Below are positions 36,053-48,297 of a DNA stretch of 64,000 nucleotides, piece after piece. A program made the translations under genes and the position numbers. This DNA comes from Trema orientale. Lineage: Eukaryota > Streptophyta > Magnoliopsida > Rosales > Cannabaceae. Under the pieces are notes generated by a model, which worked only from the letters and a program-made list of their open reading frames with translations, made no database searches and was not told where the DNA came from. Location of the stretch: contig JXTC01000018.1 in assembly GCA_002914845.1 (NCBI GenBank), positions 84,110 to 148,109 of the forward strand. The letters are read 5' to 3'. Positions within the stretch are counted from its first letter, which is position 1. Every line of letters begins with the position of its first letter.

Positions 36053-39000
36053 ATGGTGGCGAAATTCGATATTGAGAAGTTTAATGGGAGCAATTTCTCG
36101 CTGTCGAAAATGAAGATAAAGGCAATCTTGAGAAAAGATAATTGCCTAGCAGCAATTGGAGAAAGGCCTGCTGAGATTACTGATGATAAAAGGTGGGACG
36201 AGATGGATGGCAATGTTGTCGCTAACTTACATCTGGTGTTAGCAGATGGAATCCTGTCGAGCATTGAGGATAAGAAGTCAGCCAAGGAGATATGAGATAC
36301 ACTGACAAAGTTGTATCAGGCCAAGTCGCTTCACAATAAAATTTTCTTGAAGAGAAGACTTTACACCCTTCGGATGGCGGAATCAACAACGGTGACCGAC
36401 CACATCAACACCCTCAACACTCTATTTTCACAGCTCACAGCAATAGAGCATAAAATAGAGGATAATGAACGTGCAAAAATCTTACTTCAGAGTCTACCTG
36501 ATTCATATGATCAACTCATCATAAATGTGACTAGCAATGCTACAACTCTAGTTTTCAACGATCTTAGAGCTGCTGTTCTCGAAGAAGAAAATCGGCGTAA
36601 GAACAAGAAAGACAGATTAGTAAGTTGACAGCAAGCAGAGGCTTTAACGATGAGAGGAAGATCAATGGAACGTGGCCCCAGTGGGAGTCAGAGTCATGGT
36701 AGATCAAAGTCAAGAAGTAAGAAAAATATCAAGTGTTATCACTGTGGCAAGAAAGGGCACATCAAAAGGGAGTGTTGGCAACTCAAGAAGAATGGAGATT
36801 CTAGATGAAAGGACTCCGAGTCATCAAATGCTCAGGGGAATGTTGCAAGTACTTCAGATGATGGAGAAATCCTGTATAGCGAAGCAGCAACAGTTTCTAA
36901 GGACAGACGGCAGCTCACTGATATTTGGTTAGTAGATTCGGGAGCAACAAGGCATATGACTTCTCACAGAGAATGGTTTCACACATATGAACCTTTCTCT
37001 GAAGGATCTGTGTTCATGGGTAACGATCATGCCTTAGAGATCGCTAGGATTGGCACCATCAAGATGAAGATGTACGATGGCACTATTCGTACTATTCAGG
37101 AGGTGCGACATGTGAAGGGCCTAAAGAAGAATCTATTGTCTTTGGGACAATTAGATAATCTTGGTTGCAAAACTCGTGTCAAGAATGGAATCATGAAGAT
37201 CATGAAGGGCGCGCTAGTAGTAATGAAGATAGAGAAGATCACAGTGAATCTGTACATGCTTAAAGGAGATACACTGATGGAAGCAGAGGCATCAGTTGCT
37301 TCAACAAATTCTAGAAAAGAATCAACGATGATGTGGCATCGTAAGCTCGGTCATATGTCGGAATGAGGCTTGAAGATTCTCTCTGAATGGAGGTTGCTTC
37401 CTGGTCTCACAAAGGTATCTTTACCCTTTTGTGAGCATTGTGTCACAAGCAAGCAGCATAGATTAAAGTTTAGCACATCCAGTTCTAGAAGTAAAAAAGT
37501 TCTATACTTGGTTCACTCTGATGTTTGGCAAGCACCAGTGATGTCCCTAGGAGGAGCTAGATACTTTGTATCTTTTATTGATGATTACTCCATGAGATAT
37601 TGGGTGTATCCTATCAAGAGGAAGGCAGATGTATTTTCAGTCTTCAAAATATTTAAAGCACGGATAGAGATTGAATCTGGAGAGAAGATCAAATGTTTGA
37701 GGACGAACAATGGAAGAGAATATACAAGCGATGAGTTTGCTAACTTCTGTCAACAAGAAGGTATCAAGAGGCAGTTCACAGTAGCGTACACTCCTCAACA
37801 AAATGGAGTGGCAGAACGGATGAACAGAATCTTGTTAGAAAGAACAAGAGCAATGTTGAGAACTGCTGGTCTACCCAAGACATTTTGGGCAGAAGCAGTC
37901 AAAACTGCCTGTTATGTGATCAATCGGTCTCCGTCAACTGCGATTGATCTGAAGACACCAATGGAGATGTGGACTGGCAAGCCAGCTGATTATTCTCACT
38001 TACATATATTTAGATGTCCTGTGTACGTGATGTATAACGCTCAAGAAATTACAAAACTGGATTCAAAGTCCAGAAGATGTGTATTCTTGGGATATGCTGA
38101 TGGAGTCAAGGGGTATCGCTTATGGGATCCCACTACCCATAAGGTTATCATCAGTAGAGATGTGATAGAGAATAAACTGCAAGAGAAGGGAGATTATAGC
38201 AGACTAGAACCTACTACAATTCAGATAGAAAAGAATACTGAAGATTCAGATTCTTCTGAAGTAGCACTAGAGCACGAAGTAGAAGAACTAGTCGAGGAAG
38301 AGACTTCTGAAATCCTTTGGTCAACTCGTGAGAGAAGACCACCAGTATGGCACTTAGATTATGTTACTGAGAACAATATTGCATACTGTCTTCTAACAGA
38401 GGATAGAGAGCCAGCAACTTTCCATGAGGCTATCAAAAGCCCGGATGTATCCCTATGGATGACAACAATGCAAGAAGATATTGAAACCCTTCACAAGAAT
38501 AAGACATGGGATCTTGTTTCACTACCACAAGGAAGGAAGGCCATTGGCAACAAATGGGTCTACAAGATCAAGCATGATAGTAATGTTCAAGTGGAGCGAT
38601 ATCGTGCGAGATTGGTAGTAAAGAGATATACTCAGAAAGAAAGTATTGACTTCAATGAGATATTTTCACCTGTGGTTCGACTGACAATAGTTAGAGTAGT
38701 TCTGGTGATGTGTGCTACATTTGACCTACATCTAGAGCAGCTAGATGTGAAAACTGCTTTTCTTCATGGAGAACTTGAAGAAGAAATTTATATGCTCCAA
38801 CCAGAAGATTTTGCTGAAACAGGCAAAGAGAACTTGGTTTGCAGGTTGAACAAATCTCTATATGGTCTCAAACAGCCGCCGAGGTGTTGGTATAAGAGAT
38901 TTGACTCCTTCATCATAAGCCCTGGGTACAGTAGACTCAGTTCAGACCACTGCACATACTTCAGGAGGTTTGATGAAGATAGTGATTTTATTATCTTATT

Positions 39001-39970
39001 GTTGTACGTGGACGACATGTTGGTAGCGGGCCCCAACAAAGGCAGAGTCTAAGAATTGAAGGCACAGTTGGCTAGGGAATTTGATATGAAAGCCTTGAGA
39101 CTAGCAAATAAGATTCTAGGGATGCAAATTCACCGAGACAGAGGTAACAGGAAGATTTGGCTTTCTCAGAAGAATTATTTGAAGAAAATCTTGCATCACT
39201 TCAAGATGCAAGATTGTAAGCAGATTTCTACCCCACTTCCTGTTAACTTCAAGTTATCCTCTGGAATGTGTCCTAGCAATGAAGCAGAGAGGATGGAGAT
39301 GTCTCGAGTACCGTATGCATTAGCGGTGGGAAGCCTAATGTTCCCTATGATATGTACAAGACCAGACATTGCACAAGCAGTGAGAGTGGTTAGTCAGTAT
39401 ATGGCAAATCCTGGTGGAGAGCATTGGAATGCTGTGAAGAGGATTCTGAGGTACATCAAAGGAACCTCAGATGCTGCATTATGTTACGGAGGATCATAAT
39501 TTACTGTCAGAAGATATGTTGATTCAGATTTTGTGGGTGATCTTCACAAACGAAAGTCTACTATAGGTTATGTGTTCACTCTTGCAGAAGGAGCTGTAAG
39601 CTGGGTTTCGAAATTGCAAACTGTTGTGGCTTTATCTACAACAGAAGCAGAATACATGGTAGCTATACAAGCTTGCAAAGAAGCTATTTGGGTTCAAAGG
39701 TTATTGGAGGAACTCGGGCACAAACAAGAGAAGATTCCTCTATTTTGTGACAGTCAGAGTGCCTTGCACATTGTAAGGAATCTAGTCTTTCATTCCAGGA
39801 CAAAGCACATTGGCGTTCAATATCACTTTGTTCGAGAAGTAGTAGAAGATGGAAGTGTAGACATGTTAAAGATTCACACAAAGGAGAACCTAGCAGATGC
39901 TTTAACCAAACCAATCAACACTGATAAGTTCCAATGGTGTAGATCCTTATATTGCCTAGCAGAAACGTAA
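36053..39970 (+). pseudogene. Ty1/copia gag-pol polyprotein, one frame with in-frame stops
   Basis: About 1305 codons in a single frame starting MVAKFDIEKFNG. Gag has the copia capsid style (LYQAKSLHNKIFLKRRLYTL) and a CCHC knuckle CYHCGKKGHIKREC from codon 228. Protease has DSGATRHM (Asp295). Integrase shows HRKLGH, CEHC and YTPQQNGVAERMNR. Reverse transcriptase shows KWVYKIKHD, DVKTAFLHGELEEEIYM and the YVDDM box near codon 985. RNase H shows STTEAEYMV and a C-terminal ENLADALTKPI. Stops end the open pieces at 36293, 36626, 36806, 37364, 39050 and 39497; no frameshift is seen. Several stops look like TGG, CGA or CAA changed by one transition. The element cannot now make the full protein. 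Confidence 0.95.
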
Positions 39971-40056
39971 GCAGCATGAAGAATTGATAAGGAAAGAAAA
40001 GAAAGATTTATCAAGTATGAAGACATGATTAAAATCAACGTCTTTAAATGGGAGAA

Positions 40057-40613
40057 TGTGGTCAATATATGTGGCTATTAGGCCGCATATTTTGATTCAA
40101 CATTGGCGGCATCGATTGATGCCGCCGTGACCAATGTTTTGCGGCACCTTTTATGTGAGCCCATAAGTTATAAAAAAAAAAAAAGGGACGAATGGAGGAG
40201 AGGAGGGGTTCACCTATAAATACCCCCCCTCCTCCTCCTCTACGATCATCTTATTCAAAATATTTTCTTCTCCCCTTAAGAGAGAGTTCAACCTAGGAAT
40301 TCCTCTTAGTATCCAACTTTAGTTTTTTCCTCTTAGTATCCAACTTTAGTTTTCTCCTAATTTGTTTAGAGAGAGCATTTTCTCCTATTTCAAGAGAGAG
40401 AAGTTCATTTGTTCTCTCCTTGTATTTAGAGAGAAGTGAGTTGTAATCTCCTTTTCATAGTAAATTTCTTCACAGCTTTGTCCGTGGACGTAGCCTAAAT
40501 TGGGTGAACCACGATAAATCTTTTGTGTGCTTTATTTTTTTTATTTTATCTAAATTTTCTCAAATCGTATTTTAGCTGTGTGTTGTCGTTTTCCCAAAGC
40601 CGATCTCTTAACA
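40057..40613 (+). repeat. Right copia LTR
   Basis: Matches the two pieces of the left LTR over its whole length by eye, with a handful of substitutions and one extra ~25-bp tandem copy. TATAAATA is at 40215-40222. It ends TCTTAACA, then GCCAA flank. Confidence 0.93.
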
Positions 40614-42184
40614 GCCAAGTTAACACATATGCATGTCGTAAGCATAAATTAGACGCAATAGCAGATAGTGGACAAGTTTTTTTTTTTATAGTGAATATAT
40701 AAGGGCTCAATCTAAGTCGTTCATTCCTTAAATATCTCTATCCTGGTCAGAACTTAGTAGGAGCATTAGATTAAGCAAAACAATAAATAAAAATTAAACA
40801 AATAACTTTTTGGAAAGGATGGTGCTATCTATGAATCCCTCTCACCTTTCGTAGAAAACAAAAATTCATATCATGGAACTTTAGAAAAGTGAGGGGAAAT
40901 AGAATGAAATATACTATTTTGAGGCAAAATGATTTTTTCCTTGATTATTTAACTATATTTTTATATTTTACATATTTTAATTGTTTGTTCAATATATATC
41001 ATGTGTTTTGGTTATTATTAATATTGTTCTTCAAGTTCAAAATTGGTTACAAATTTATTAACTCACAGTGAAACACTACTTTTAGTGATTAATTTACTGA
41101 AATATTTCTTTTAGATAAATTAAAAATAAAAATTAAATTAAATTACAAATTAATTAAAAAAAAATCCAAACCCACCCTTCTCGTTCTTCCGCATCTCACT
41201 CTCCTTTCACCGAAAAACCCATTGTCTTTCTAGATCTAAAAACAAAATACTCTCAACTAAAGAGTGCCCACAAAATCTCCTGTTTGTCAAACCAAATAGC
41301 ATCTAAAGCTTACCCCAGCATACTTGCATACCCAAATAACCAAATTCCTAGATTAAATAACCAAAAAGAAGAAAAAGTGTCATGATTATATGAAGAGTTT
41401 ATGTTCGAGAGAACTAGATGTATGGGTTTCGTCTGAGTCTTTCAAGTAAAGCTTTGTTGGGTATTGTGAATGCCTTCTCCTTCGGACCTTCACTTCTCCG
41501 TCGGACCTTCACACTTTTTTTTTTCTTCCCACTCACATAAATGTTAAATCTCAACATTATGTTAAATCTCAGCTTCCCATCAAGAGGGACGTTGTGCTTG
41601 TCTTCGGTTTTTTTTGGAGATATAAAGAGTGATGGATATTTGTCCCTCAATTTTAGAAGGAAAATAGCAGATATTGAAGATGAATAAAGGATTCTGAGTT
41701 ATATTATTATGAGCAATATTAGGGATACTAATATCTTACACAAAAGATTTACACTATATAAGTGATATTCATTTTAACCACATCTTTTATGAAAGTGACA
41801 TCATACCATTTAAATGAAAACCTAAAAATCAATATTGATAATAATCAAAATACGAGATATAAATTAAACAAATAATTAAAATACGAGGCATAATGATTTT
41901 TTATGAATGTTTCATGACTTTTCTTAGAGTAATTGTTACTCCAATATAACTTTAGTCATGATATTAGAGAAAATAACAATAAATATTAATAATTAATGAC
42001 TCTTAGAAAAGTTTATAAAAACACGTATAAAAAAGTCATTTGAAAGTTATTATTTTTCTAGCTACTTTTCAATCCTCCTTAATGAGGGCTGGTCAATCAT
42101 ATATGCTCATAATTCCCTTAAGGAGGATTATATTCGCACCCTTACATGGCATATATGAACTCCGATTATTGGATTTCTAACACT
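40614..42184. other. AT-rich intergenic DNA
   Basis: No recognisable gene or transposon ends. A less AT-rich patch at about 41160-41660 holds a short minus-strand open stretch rich in Lys/Arg with no family resemblance I can name, including a small direct repeat (TTCGGACCTTCAC type). Treated as non-coding. Confidence 0.5.
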
Positions 42185-42545
42185 TATACCTACAAAAACT
42201 GAAAAAAATTACAAAAATACGAAAGTCAGGCTTTATTCTAATTTTCATACGGTTTTTATTAGGAAAATATCACTTTTTAAAAAATATTTAGAAAAGTATC
42301 ATTTTAAAAATAGTTACTAGTTACCAGTTTCTGGAAACTGGTTACTGGTTACCAGTTATAAATATTTTTGGTTACTAGTTACCATTTTCTGGAAACTTAT
42401 TACTAGAAACTAATTACTATTTTAAAAAATAATATTTTTCTAAATATTTTTAAAAATAGTATTTTTCTAATAAAAACTGTACCGCACCTTTTAAAATACA
42501 AAACCACCGTATTTTTCAAATTTTTTTAAAAAGTACCGTATATTG
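42185..42545. mobile_element. Fold-back MITE, about 360 bp
   Basis: The two halves are reverse-complementary across a centre near 42365. The left has ACGGTTTTTATTAGGAAAAT and the right complement ACAGTTTTTATTAGAAAAAT, followed inward by AAAATATTTAGAAAA on both arms and a centre of repeated GTTACTAGTTACCAG-like words. The outer limits are uncertain. No coding capacity. Confidence 0.7.
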
Positions 42546-43265
42546 TCTAATTTCCCCCCCATTATTTACAAAATGAGTAAAACGAACAACTAAATAACAA
42601 TCCCAATAAAAATTGACAAAAGCACCTCTTTTCTCTTTATTCTTCTACCTCTCCGTTTTCTTTCTATAATTTTTCTTTTACTCCATCTGCCAAATATATA
42701 TATATATATGTTTCTATGTTGATATTGTAAAGAAAGTTTTCAAAAATAAGATCAAATTATAACAAATAATTAATTTGAAAAACAAGGAGAGTCGAAGAAA
42801 AGAAAACCTAAAAACATGTTCTATGTTTTAAAGGAAGATTCAAATTGAAAAAGATATTTCTTCTTTTCAATTACTTGTTAGAAATCTTGAAAATCATCAC
42901 ATAGTAACTATGGCTACGAATATAATAAATTTGTTTCAAAATAATTGTAATAGTATAATGTGATATTACTGATAAGATGACTTTTTAAAAAAAAAAAAAA
43001 ACTTTTTATTGATCACTAGTTTAAATGTTTTTAATTAGTTTAGAAGTTCACAAAATAATTTTCTCTCTGTATACATTCTTTTGAGATTTCTTTTTCCCTT
43101 TTTTTCTTTGAATAAATGCATTCATATATTCTTTAGTTTATCGTTCTTCACCAAAACAAGAAGAACAGACTTATTTACAAAGCCATGGTTTCTTGAGAAA
43201 AGAAGAAGAAGAAAAGAAAAGAAAGTGAAAGATATATACATAGATGTAAATATACATATATATAT
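42546..43265. other. AT-rich intergenic DNA
   Basis: Short TA runs (42694-42710) and an A run near 42987-43000. No gene or clear repeat boundary seen. Confidence 0.55.
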
Positions 43266-44076
43266 AGTTCCTAATTATTTAGTAGGTATTTTTTTTACCT
43301 ATCCATATATATATTTTTATTTAGCTATTAGATCGTGATCTAATGACTACCACAATTTGAGTAGTTAGAAAAAAAAATCCGTTATTTAATAATTTTCTTT
43401 CTCTTGTTTTTACCATGAAAAGACGTACGTGACCAATTTAGAGATATCAATGTGGGCTGGGCTTTGTGGGTCGACCCACATTCCGAAAGAAAAACACTAT
43501 ACCGGGCTGGGCTATTACATATAATAGGGGTCGGGTTGGGCCTCAATCATGGGCCCACGGGTCCGGCACACACTTAGTCCTTCAATATATAATTTTAAAT
43601 ATATTTCTTAATTAAAATTTTAAAAAATCTTAACTAAATATTTTCATTTATATATTTTTAATGTTATTTATTTATATATTTTTGTTTATTTTTAATTTAT
43701 TCAAATTTTAGAAGAATATAAATAGGTTTTAGACCCATATTTGATATTTTAAAGCATAGAACAATAACGAAATTAGGCCCATTTTGTGGCCCATATTTGG
43801 CCTGCATAGGTATAATCCACTTAGGCATGACCCACTTAGACTTGCATAAAATATGGGCTAGGCCTGTAGGTTGTGCCGGACCCATTAATAAAAATATAGG
43901 CCGGGTCGGCTTGGCCCATATTTTAGGCAGGCTAGGCCTAGGCGCGGTACAAAGCCCGCATAGGCTTATCAAATATGGGTTGGCCCGACCTGACTCACTT
44001 TATATCTCTAGACCAATTTTAATTGGCCAAAATAATACCTATAGCTAGGTAAAAAAAATCCTACTGGATTGATGCC
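43266..44076. mobile_element. MITE (GGTTGCCAATCC family) split by a hAT-like element
   Basis: The left end has TTAGTAGGTATTTTTTTTACC and the right complement GGCATCAATCCAGTAGGATT, matching the ends of the MITEs at 48044-48297 and 59097-59334. The interior shares the TAGATCGTGATCTAATG and CATGAAAAGACGTACGTG segments. It is interrupted at 43439-44010. The target duplication cannot be resolved in the TA-rich flanks. Confidence 0.7.
43439..44010. mobile_element. Non-autonomous hAT-like element, 572 bp, perfect 8-bp TSD
   Basis: Ends TAGAGATATCAATGTGGGC (left) and TAGAGATATAAAGTGAGTC (right complement) resemble plant hAT termini. GACCAATT flanks both sides (43431-43438 and 44011-44018). The interior is rich in GGGC/GCCC words that give meaningless proline/glycine-rich frames. 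No transposase. It is inserted in the MITE above, hence younger than that copy. Confidence 0.88.
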
Positions 44077-44489
44077 CTATATATTATATATTTTTTAAAA
44101 TAAATTAGATCCATTAGAGATATAGAAATAGGATAAGTAAAGCAAAAGAAAACATCCAAGATATAGGTACTAGAGGGATAAGAATATGAAAATAGAATTA
44201 TTAAAAATGATGCTCTTATTGAAGAGCTTATTAAATTGCCCTTTTATGGTCTTTTTTTTAAAAATACGAGTGCGGATAGTTGACACGGGGGTTTCACTAT
44301 AGCTCCCCTTCACTTATACTCGATTTTTTTTAAAAGCGTAAATAAATACAATTTTAGTACAATATACATAACAAATTTTTACAAGAAGATATAAAAATTC
44401 TTATTTTTTTCTAATTTTATGTTATTTGTATATATTTATTTTACATTTTGTACAATATATATGTTTACTAATACAATTTTAATAAGCAT

Positions 44490-44665
44490 GTCGGGATGGG
44501 ATGCTATTCTCCAATTCCGATTCGGCCTCCCTACTCTTTCTTTTTCTTTTTTATTTTTTTGCTCCGTTCCTTTGTTGGATCAAAGGTTTTCATGTCTATC
44601 CCATGTGACTCGAACTCGTGACCTAGATCACAAGTAGTGGGTACTCTTACCACTGAGCTAACTCA
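44490..44665 (-). mobile_element. tRNA-derived SINE
   Basis: On the minus strand the head reads GAGTTAGCTCAGTGGTAAGA and includes an RNA polymerase III A box (TAGCTCAGTGG, 44650-44660) and B box (GAGTTCGAGTC, 44607-44617) at normal tRNA spacing. The sequence does not fold as an intact tRNA past the B box and runs on into an unrelated body, as in plant SINEs. Target duplications were not identified, so the limits are approximate. Confidence 0.78.
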
Positions 44666-45146
44666 CTTTTGTCATACAGCCTCATTAATTGATAAAACAC
44701 CCACGTGTCCACTCGTCAGACAAAAATGACATCCCTTCGCAAAATTGAAACATTACTCAAACTCTAAAAAGATCGAAGGAAAAGATCTAAGTAAGCATGT
44801 GGTTGTGGGCTTGCCATTTTGTTTTGTGGATCTAATGCAATTATATAAGGGAAATTAGGTTTGAATCACTTTTGGTGTTTGAGTTTTAGTTTTTGCGGTT
44901 ATAAAATTGTTGCCAATTTTATTTGTGCAATTTCTTTTTTTTTTTTCCTTTTTATTTCTCTCATTTACTTATTGGTATTTTTCAAAATAAAATTGCTAAA
45001 TTTTATTAGAAAGTTTAATTTAGCTATTGTTTTACAAATAATTATTTTAGAAAACGTTCTTCTTAAAAATCCCCCAATTATCCATTGTGCATAAATGGAA
45101 AAAAATGGGACGACCTTGATACTAAGAATTGATAGGTAAGAAATAT
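44666..45146. other. AT-rich intergenic DNA
   Basis: Non-coding in appearance; short hydrophobic frames are due to T-rich sequence. No repeat ends recognised. Confidence 0.5.
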
Positions 45147-45572
45147 TAAGGATGCAAAAAAACTCTTTAACCCGACCAACCCAAACTCGATCAACCTGAT
45201 TAAAAGGTAACCCGAGTTGAATTTGGGTTAATAAATGCCAATCAGAAGTTACAATGGTTGGATTGGACAGTTTTGACAACTCGCCTAATGTAACTCAACC
45301 CGACCGAATAAGATTTATTCTTATTTTTTTAATTTATTTTTAAATATATATTATAGAAAAGTAAAAAAAATAAGGAAAAAATAGTAAAAAAAAAAAATTA
45401 AAATTATACTTATAAATAGTAAGCCGGGTTAACCCGACCAAACCGACCAAATTATTGGTCGGGTTACAAATTTAAAATTATATAATTGGGCGAATTTTGG
45501 TTGCTAAAATGCAACCCGAAATTGATTGGGCGGACAGGTTAACCCGCTCAACTCGACCGATGCTCAGCCCTA
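45147..45572. mobile_element. Non-autonomous hAT-like element, 426 bp
   Basis: Starts TAAGGATGCAAAA; the right complement is TAGGGCTGAGCATCGG. The interior is full of AACCCGACC/GGTCGGGTT words. Flanks AGAAATAT (45139-45146) and ATAAATAT (45573-45580) match at seven of eight positions, a probable 8-bp target duplication. No coding capacity. Confidence 0.78.
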
Positions 45573-47110
45573 ATAAATATCATGGGATTTGTGCTCTTGA
45601 AGCATTGCTTTTTGTAATGACAATCTAATTAAAGACATTTTTTTTATTGATTTTATGCTGAATTATTTCATTGGTCCTTGATTAACTAATTGTAAAAGAT
45701 TCCTAGATTTATTGCATTGTAAAGAATTATTCAGGTAAAGTTGTACACAAGTGGGAAACTTATGAAAGATGCAAAGCTAATTGGCTACGTATAAATAGAG
45801 CTGGGCATTTTATTTGGACAAAGTTGTACTTCAATTGGGAAAGAAGAATCTAAAATTCATTGATATATTGATATCAGACATAAACTATTTATGTATGTTA
45901 GATGCATTGAACATGAGTCCTGACCAAGTGAAATTATTGTTCAAGTTTAAATATTGTCATTAGAATTAAAATTTCACAAGTTAGCAATCAAGGCAAGTAT
46001 GTATCTCAAGCCTAAATAAATAAAGAATTTATGTTCATAACTTATGTCTATTTAAGATATTAAAGGGTGGGACCTATATTCATGGTCTATACATCGACAT
46101 CTTGAAAAATGATCCTGGATAAAGAATTTTTTTTAATCAAAACTTATTAGCAGCAAACCTAAAATCATCGCTAATATTCATAATCTATGAGGAAATTTGT
46201 AGAATCTTCATCAATGGTGTTTTGACGGAGGGGCTAGGACATAAATTTGTTGTAATATGTTTTGGGAAAATTCCCTTCAATTCGGATAGGCGTCAATTTA
46301 TCTGCAGCAGAATTCAAATTTTGCCATTGATAAATTAGGGAAAAAAAATAGTGATATAATATCCGACCAAAATATTTTGGGAATATCGAGGACATTTTTT
46401 TGGGAAAATTTCATTAGATATGCTCCAAAAGAGCCTTAGTTTGTCCCATATGCTCAACTTGTAAAATACTGAAATCTATATTTTTCAACAATTTTTAGAC
46501 GAAAATACTCTTAAAAATTTTGGGGCATTCCTTTGTTTCTCAAATCTAAGTAATTATAAATATGAGTAAACAATTTCTTTGGGTAAATATTATACTATAT
46601 ATTTTAAAATAGTTTATTATCTAATTTTCATATGTTAAGAAGTAATTTATGTCTTAAAAAGAATTAATTGCGCGTTTATTTTCCTCACATTTTGACAAAG
46701 AACCACGACAATATTATTTTTGACGCTTTTCAATTGTTTTCAATAATTTTCGTCCAAAATGTAAAAAATTATCGATGATTTCAAAATCATTGAAATAAAG
46801 CTGAAAATATCACCTTTGACAAAATTTTGAAAAAATGTCGTTTTGTCGAACTCATCAAAACTTTTTTTACCATAATCATGAATTCTTTTGTTCAAATTTG
46901 TGAAATGAACCCAAAATTTATTTTTTGACATAACTTACTACAAAACACCTCAAAACTCAAGTTATAAACTATTTTAAACCACATCTACAGCTTTAGACTT
47001 GATCCTCAAAATGTTCTTGCTGATTTGAAGAGATTTTTAGATAGACTATTTTTTTGGTTTTGAAAGGGGCATTATATTCAAAAAGCATATGTTACATTCT
47101 TTTATTTTGA
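45573..47110. other. AT-rich intergenic DNA
   Basis: No credible gene or transposon boundary. Short open frames show only AT-biased composition. Confidence 0.5.
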
Positions 47111-48025
47111 GTATAGGGGTCAACTGGTCCTTAAACTATTTAACTTGTGCTAATTTGGTCCTTAAAATTTTGATTGTAGTAATAAAGCTCTTGAATTTTT
47201 TTATTTGAAGCATTTGATCCTAGGACGGTCTAAATTGCAACCTGCTATTAAAATTCAAACCAAAACATACGTGATAAGTATGTGATAGCATTTGAAAGTA
47301 TATTTGAAACATAATTTAAAAATTTTAAGCATAAAAATAACAATGAAAGAAAACTTTTCTCTAATTTTGCAACTCTAAGAATACTAAAAAAATGTAAATA
47401 ATACATCTTATTTTTCTTCTAAATCTTTTTATTCAGTTTGTTTTCCCTAAATATACTTTCGGATGTTACAATTAGAGCTAGTAATTTATGTCATTTTATA
47501 TCGATCCAACTGTATTGTGCAGGTACCATGTTACTCACGGGTTATCTATTTAATGAAAATATTATTCACACTGATATGTCATAATAATACTAGACATTAT
47601 AATTATTCATTCACTTATTTTTTCACTCTAGTTTTATTTTCTTAAGATAAATTAGTTTATTGTTTTTCATTTTATTTACAATAAATTAATTAAAATATAT
47701 ATTCTATGAAGTAATGATTTAATATTTTATGTTATATTTTGATTAAAAAAAATCATTTAATTATGTTATTTCAGTTAATTTCATGCCAACTAAAGGTGCG
47801 GGTTTCAAGTCATATTATCTTGTCGTGTTTGAATTGTCAGCCCTAAACATTACTACTCACATGTGTTTTATATCTTAAATTTAAGAGCAGGTTGTAATTT
47901 AGACAATTCAGAGGGGAAATTGCTTAAAATCAGAAAGTTCACTGGCTTAATTGCCATAGATAGAACTTTGAGAACTAAATTACTACAAGTTGGATAGTTC
48001 AGGACCATTTGTGCTATAAACTATA
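47111..48025. mobile_element. MITE-like element with about 150-bp inverted ends
   Basis: The left end (47111-47262, with ACTGGTCCTTAAACTATT and TAAATTGCAACCTGCT) is reverse-complementary to the right end (about 47880-48025), including the ACCTGCT-type inner word. A third copy of the terminus lies in the right-end orientation at about 48479-48600, suggesting a second truncated element. The ends resemble those of the MITE at 26934-27462. The boundaries are approximate. Confidence 0.7.
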
Positions 48026-48043
48026 AACTATATACTTATATAT

Positions 48044-48297
48044 GGTTCCCAATCTAATAGGTATATATATATATATTACCAATCTATAAGTATTTTCTTT
48101 TTAACCGTTGAATTATTATCTAACGGCTATAATAATTTGAGTAGTTGTAAAGACGTGGATGAAAAGACATACACATTATTTAATGCTCTTTCTCTATCTA
48201 CCTTATATCATGAAAGACATGCATAATGAATTTTAATTGGGCAAAAAAATATCTATAAATAGGTAAAAAAAAAAAAGAAACCTACTGAAATGGTGCC
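48044..48297. mobile_element. MITE (GGTTGCCAATCC family), 254 bp
   Basis: The left end GGTTCCCAATCTAATAGGTA and right complement GGCACCATTTCAGTAGGTTT match the family at 59097-59334. The interior has AACCGTTGAATTATTATCTA and a CATGAAAGACATGCATAATG segment shared with the copy at 43266. No clear target duplication. Confidence 0.72.

Larger units (their letters stand above)
33544..40613 (+). mobile_element. Nearly complete Ty1/copia retrotransposon with nested insertion
   Basis: The left LTR starts at 33544 (TGTGGTCAATATATG) and ends at 35901 (CTAACA), interrupted by an insert at 33905-35730. The right LTR is 40057-40613 (557 bp). A primer binding site TGGTATCAGAG follows the left LTR at 35903-35913, complementary to the 3' end of initiator tRNA-Met. 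A purine tract (about 40047-40056) precedes the right LTR. One polyprotein frame spans 36053-39970 in the order gag, PR, IN, RT, RNase H, the copia order. The right LTR has an extra ~25-bp tandem copy (near 40300-40340) that the left lacks. The flanks are GTTAA and GCCAA, possibly an original 5-bp duplication changed by two C-to-T steps. Confidence 0.95.

Noticed and set aside
43697-44048. Open frames of about 85-90 codons rich in Gly, Pro and Trp
   Set aside because: They come from GGGC/GCCC words in the hAT-like element and appear on both strands.
44607-44660. A tRNA gene on the minus strand
   Set aside because: A and B boxes are present, but no intact cloverleaf or acceptor stem was seen, and sequence continues as a SINE body.
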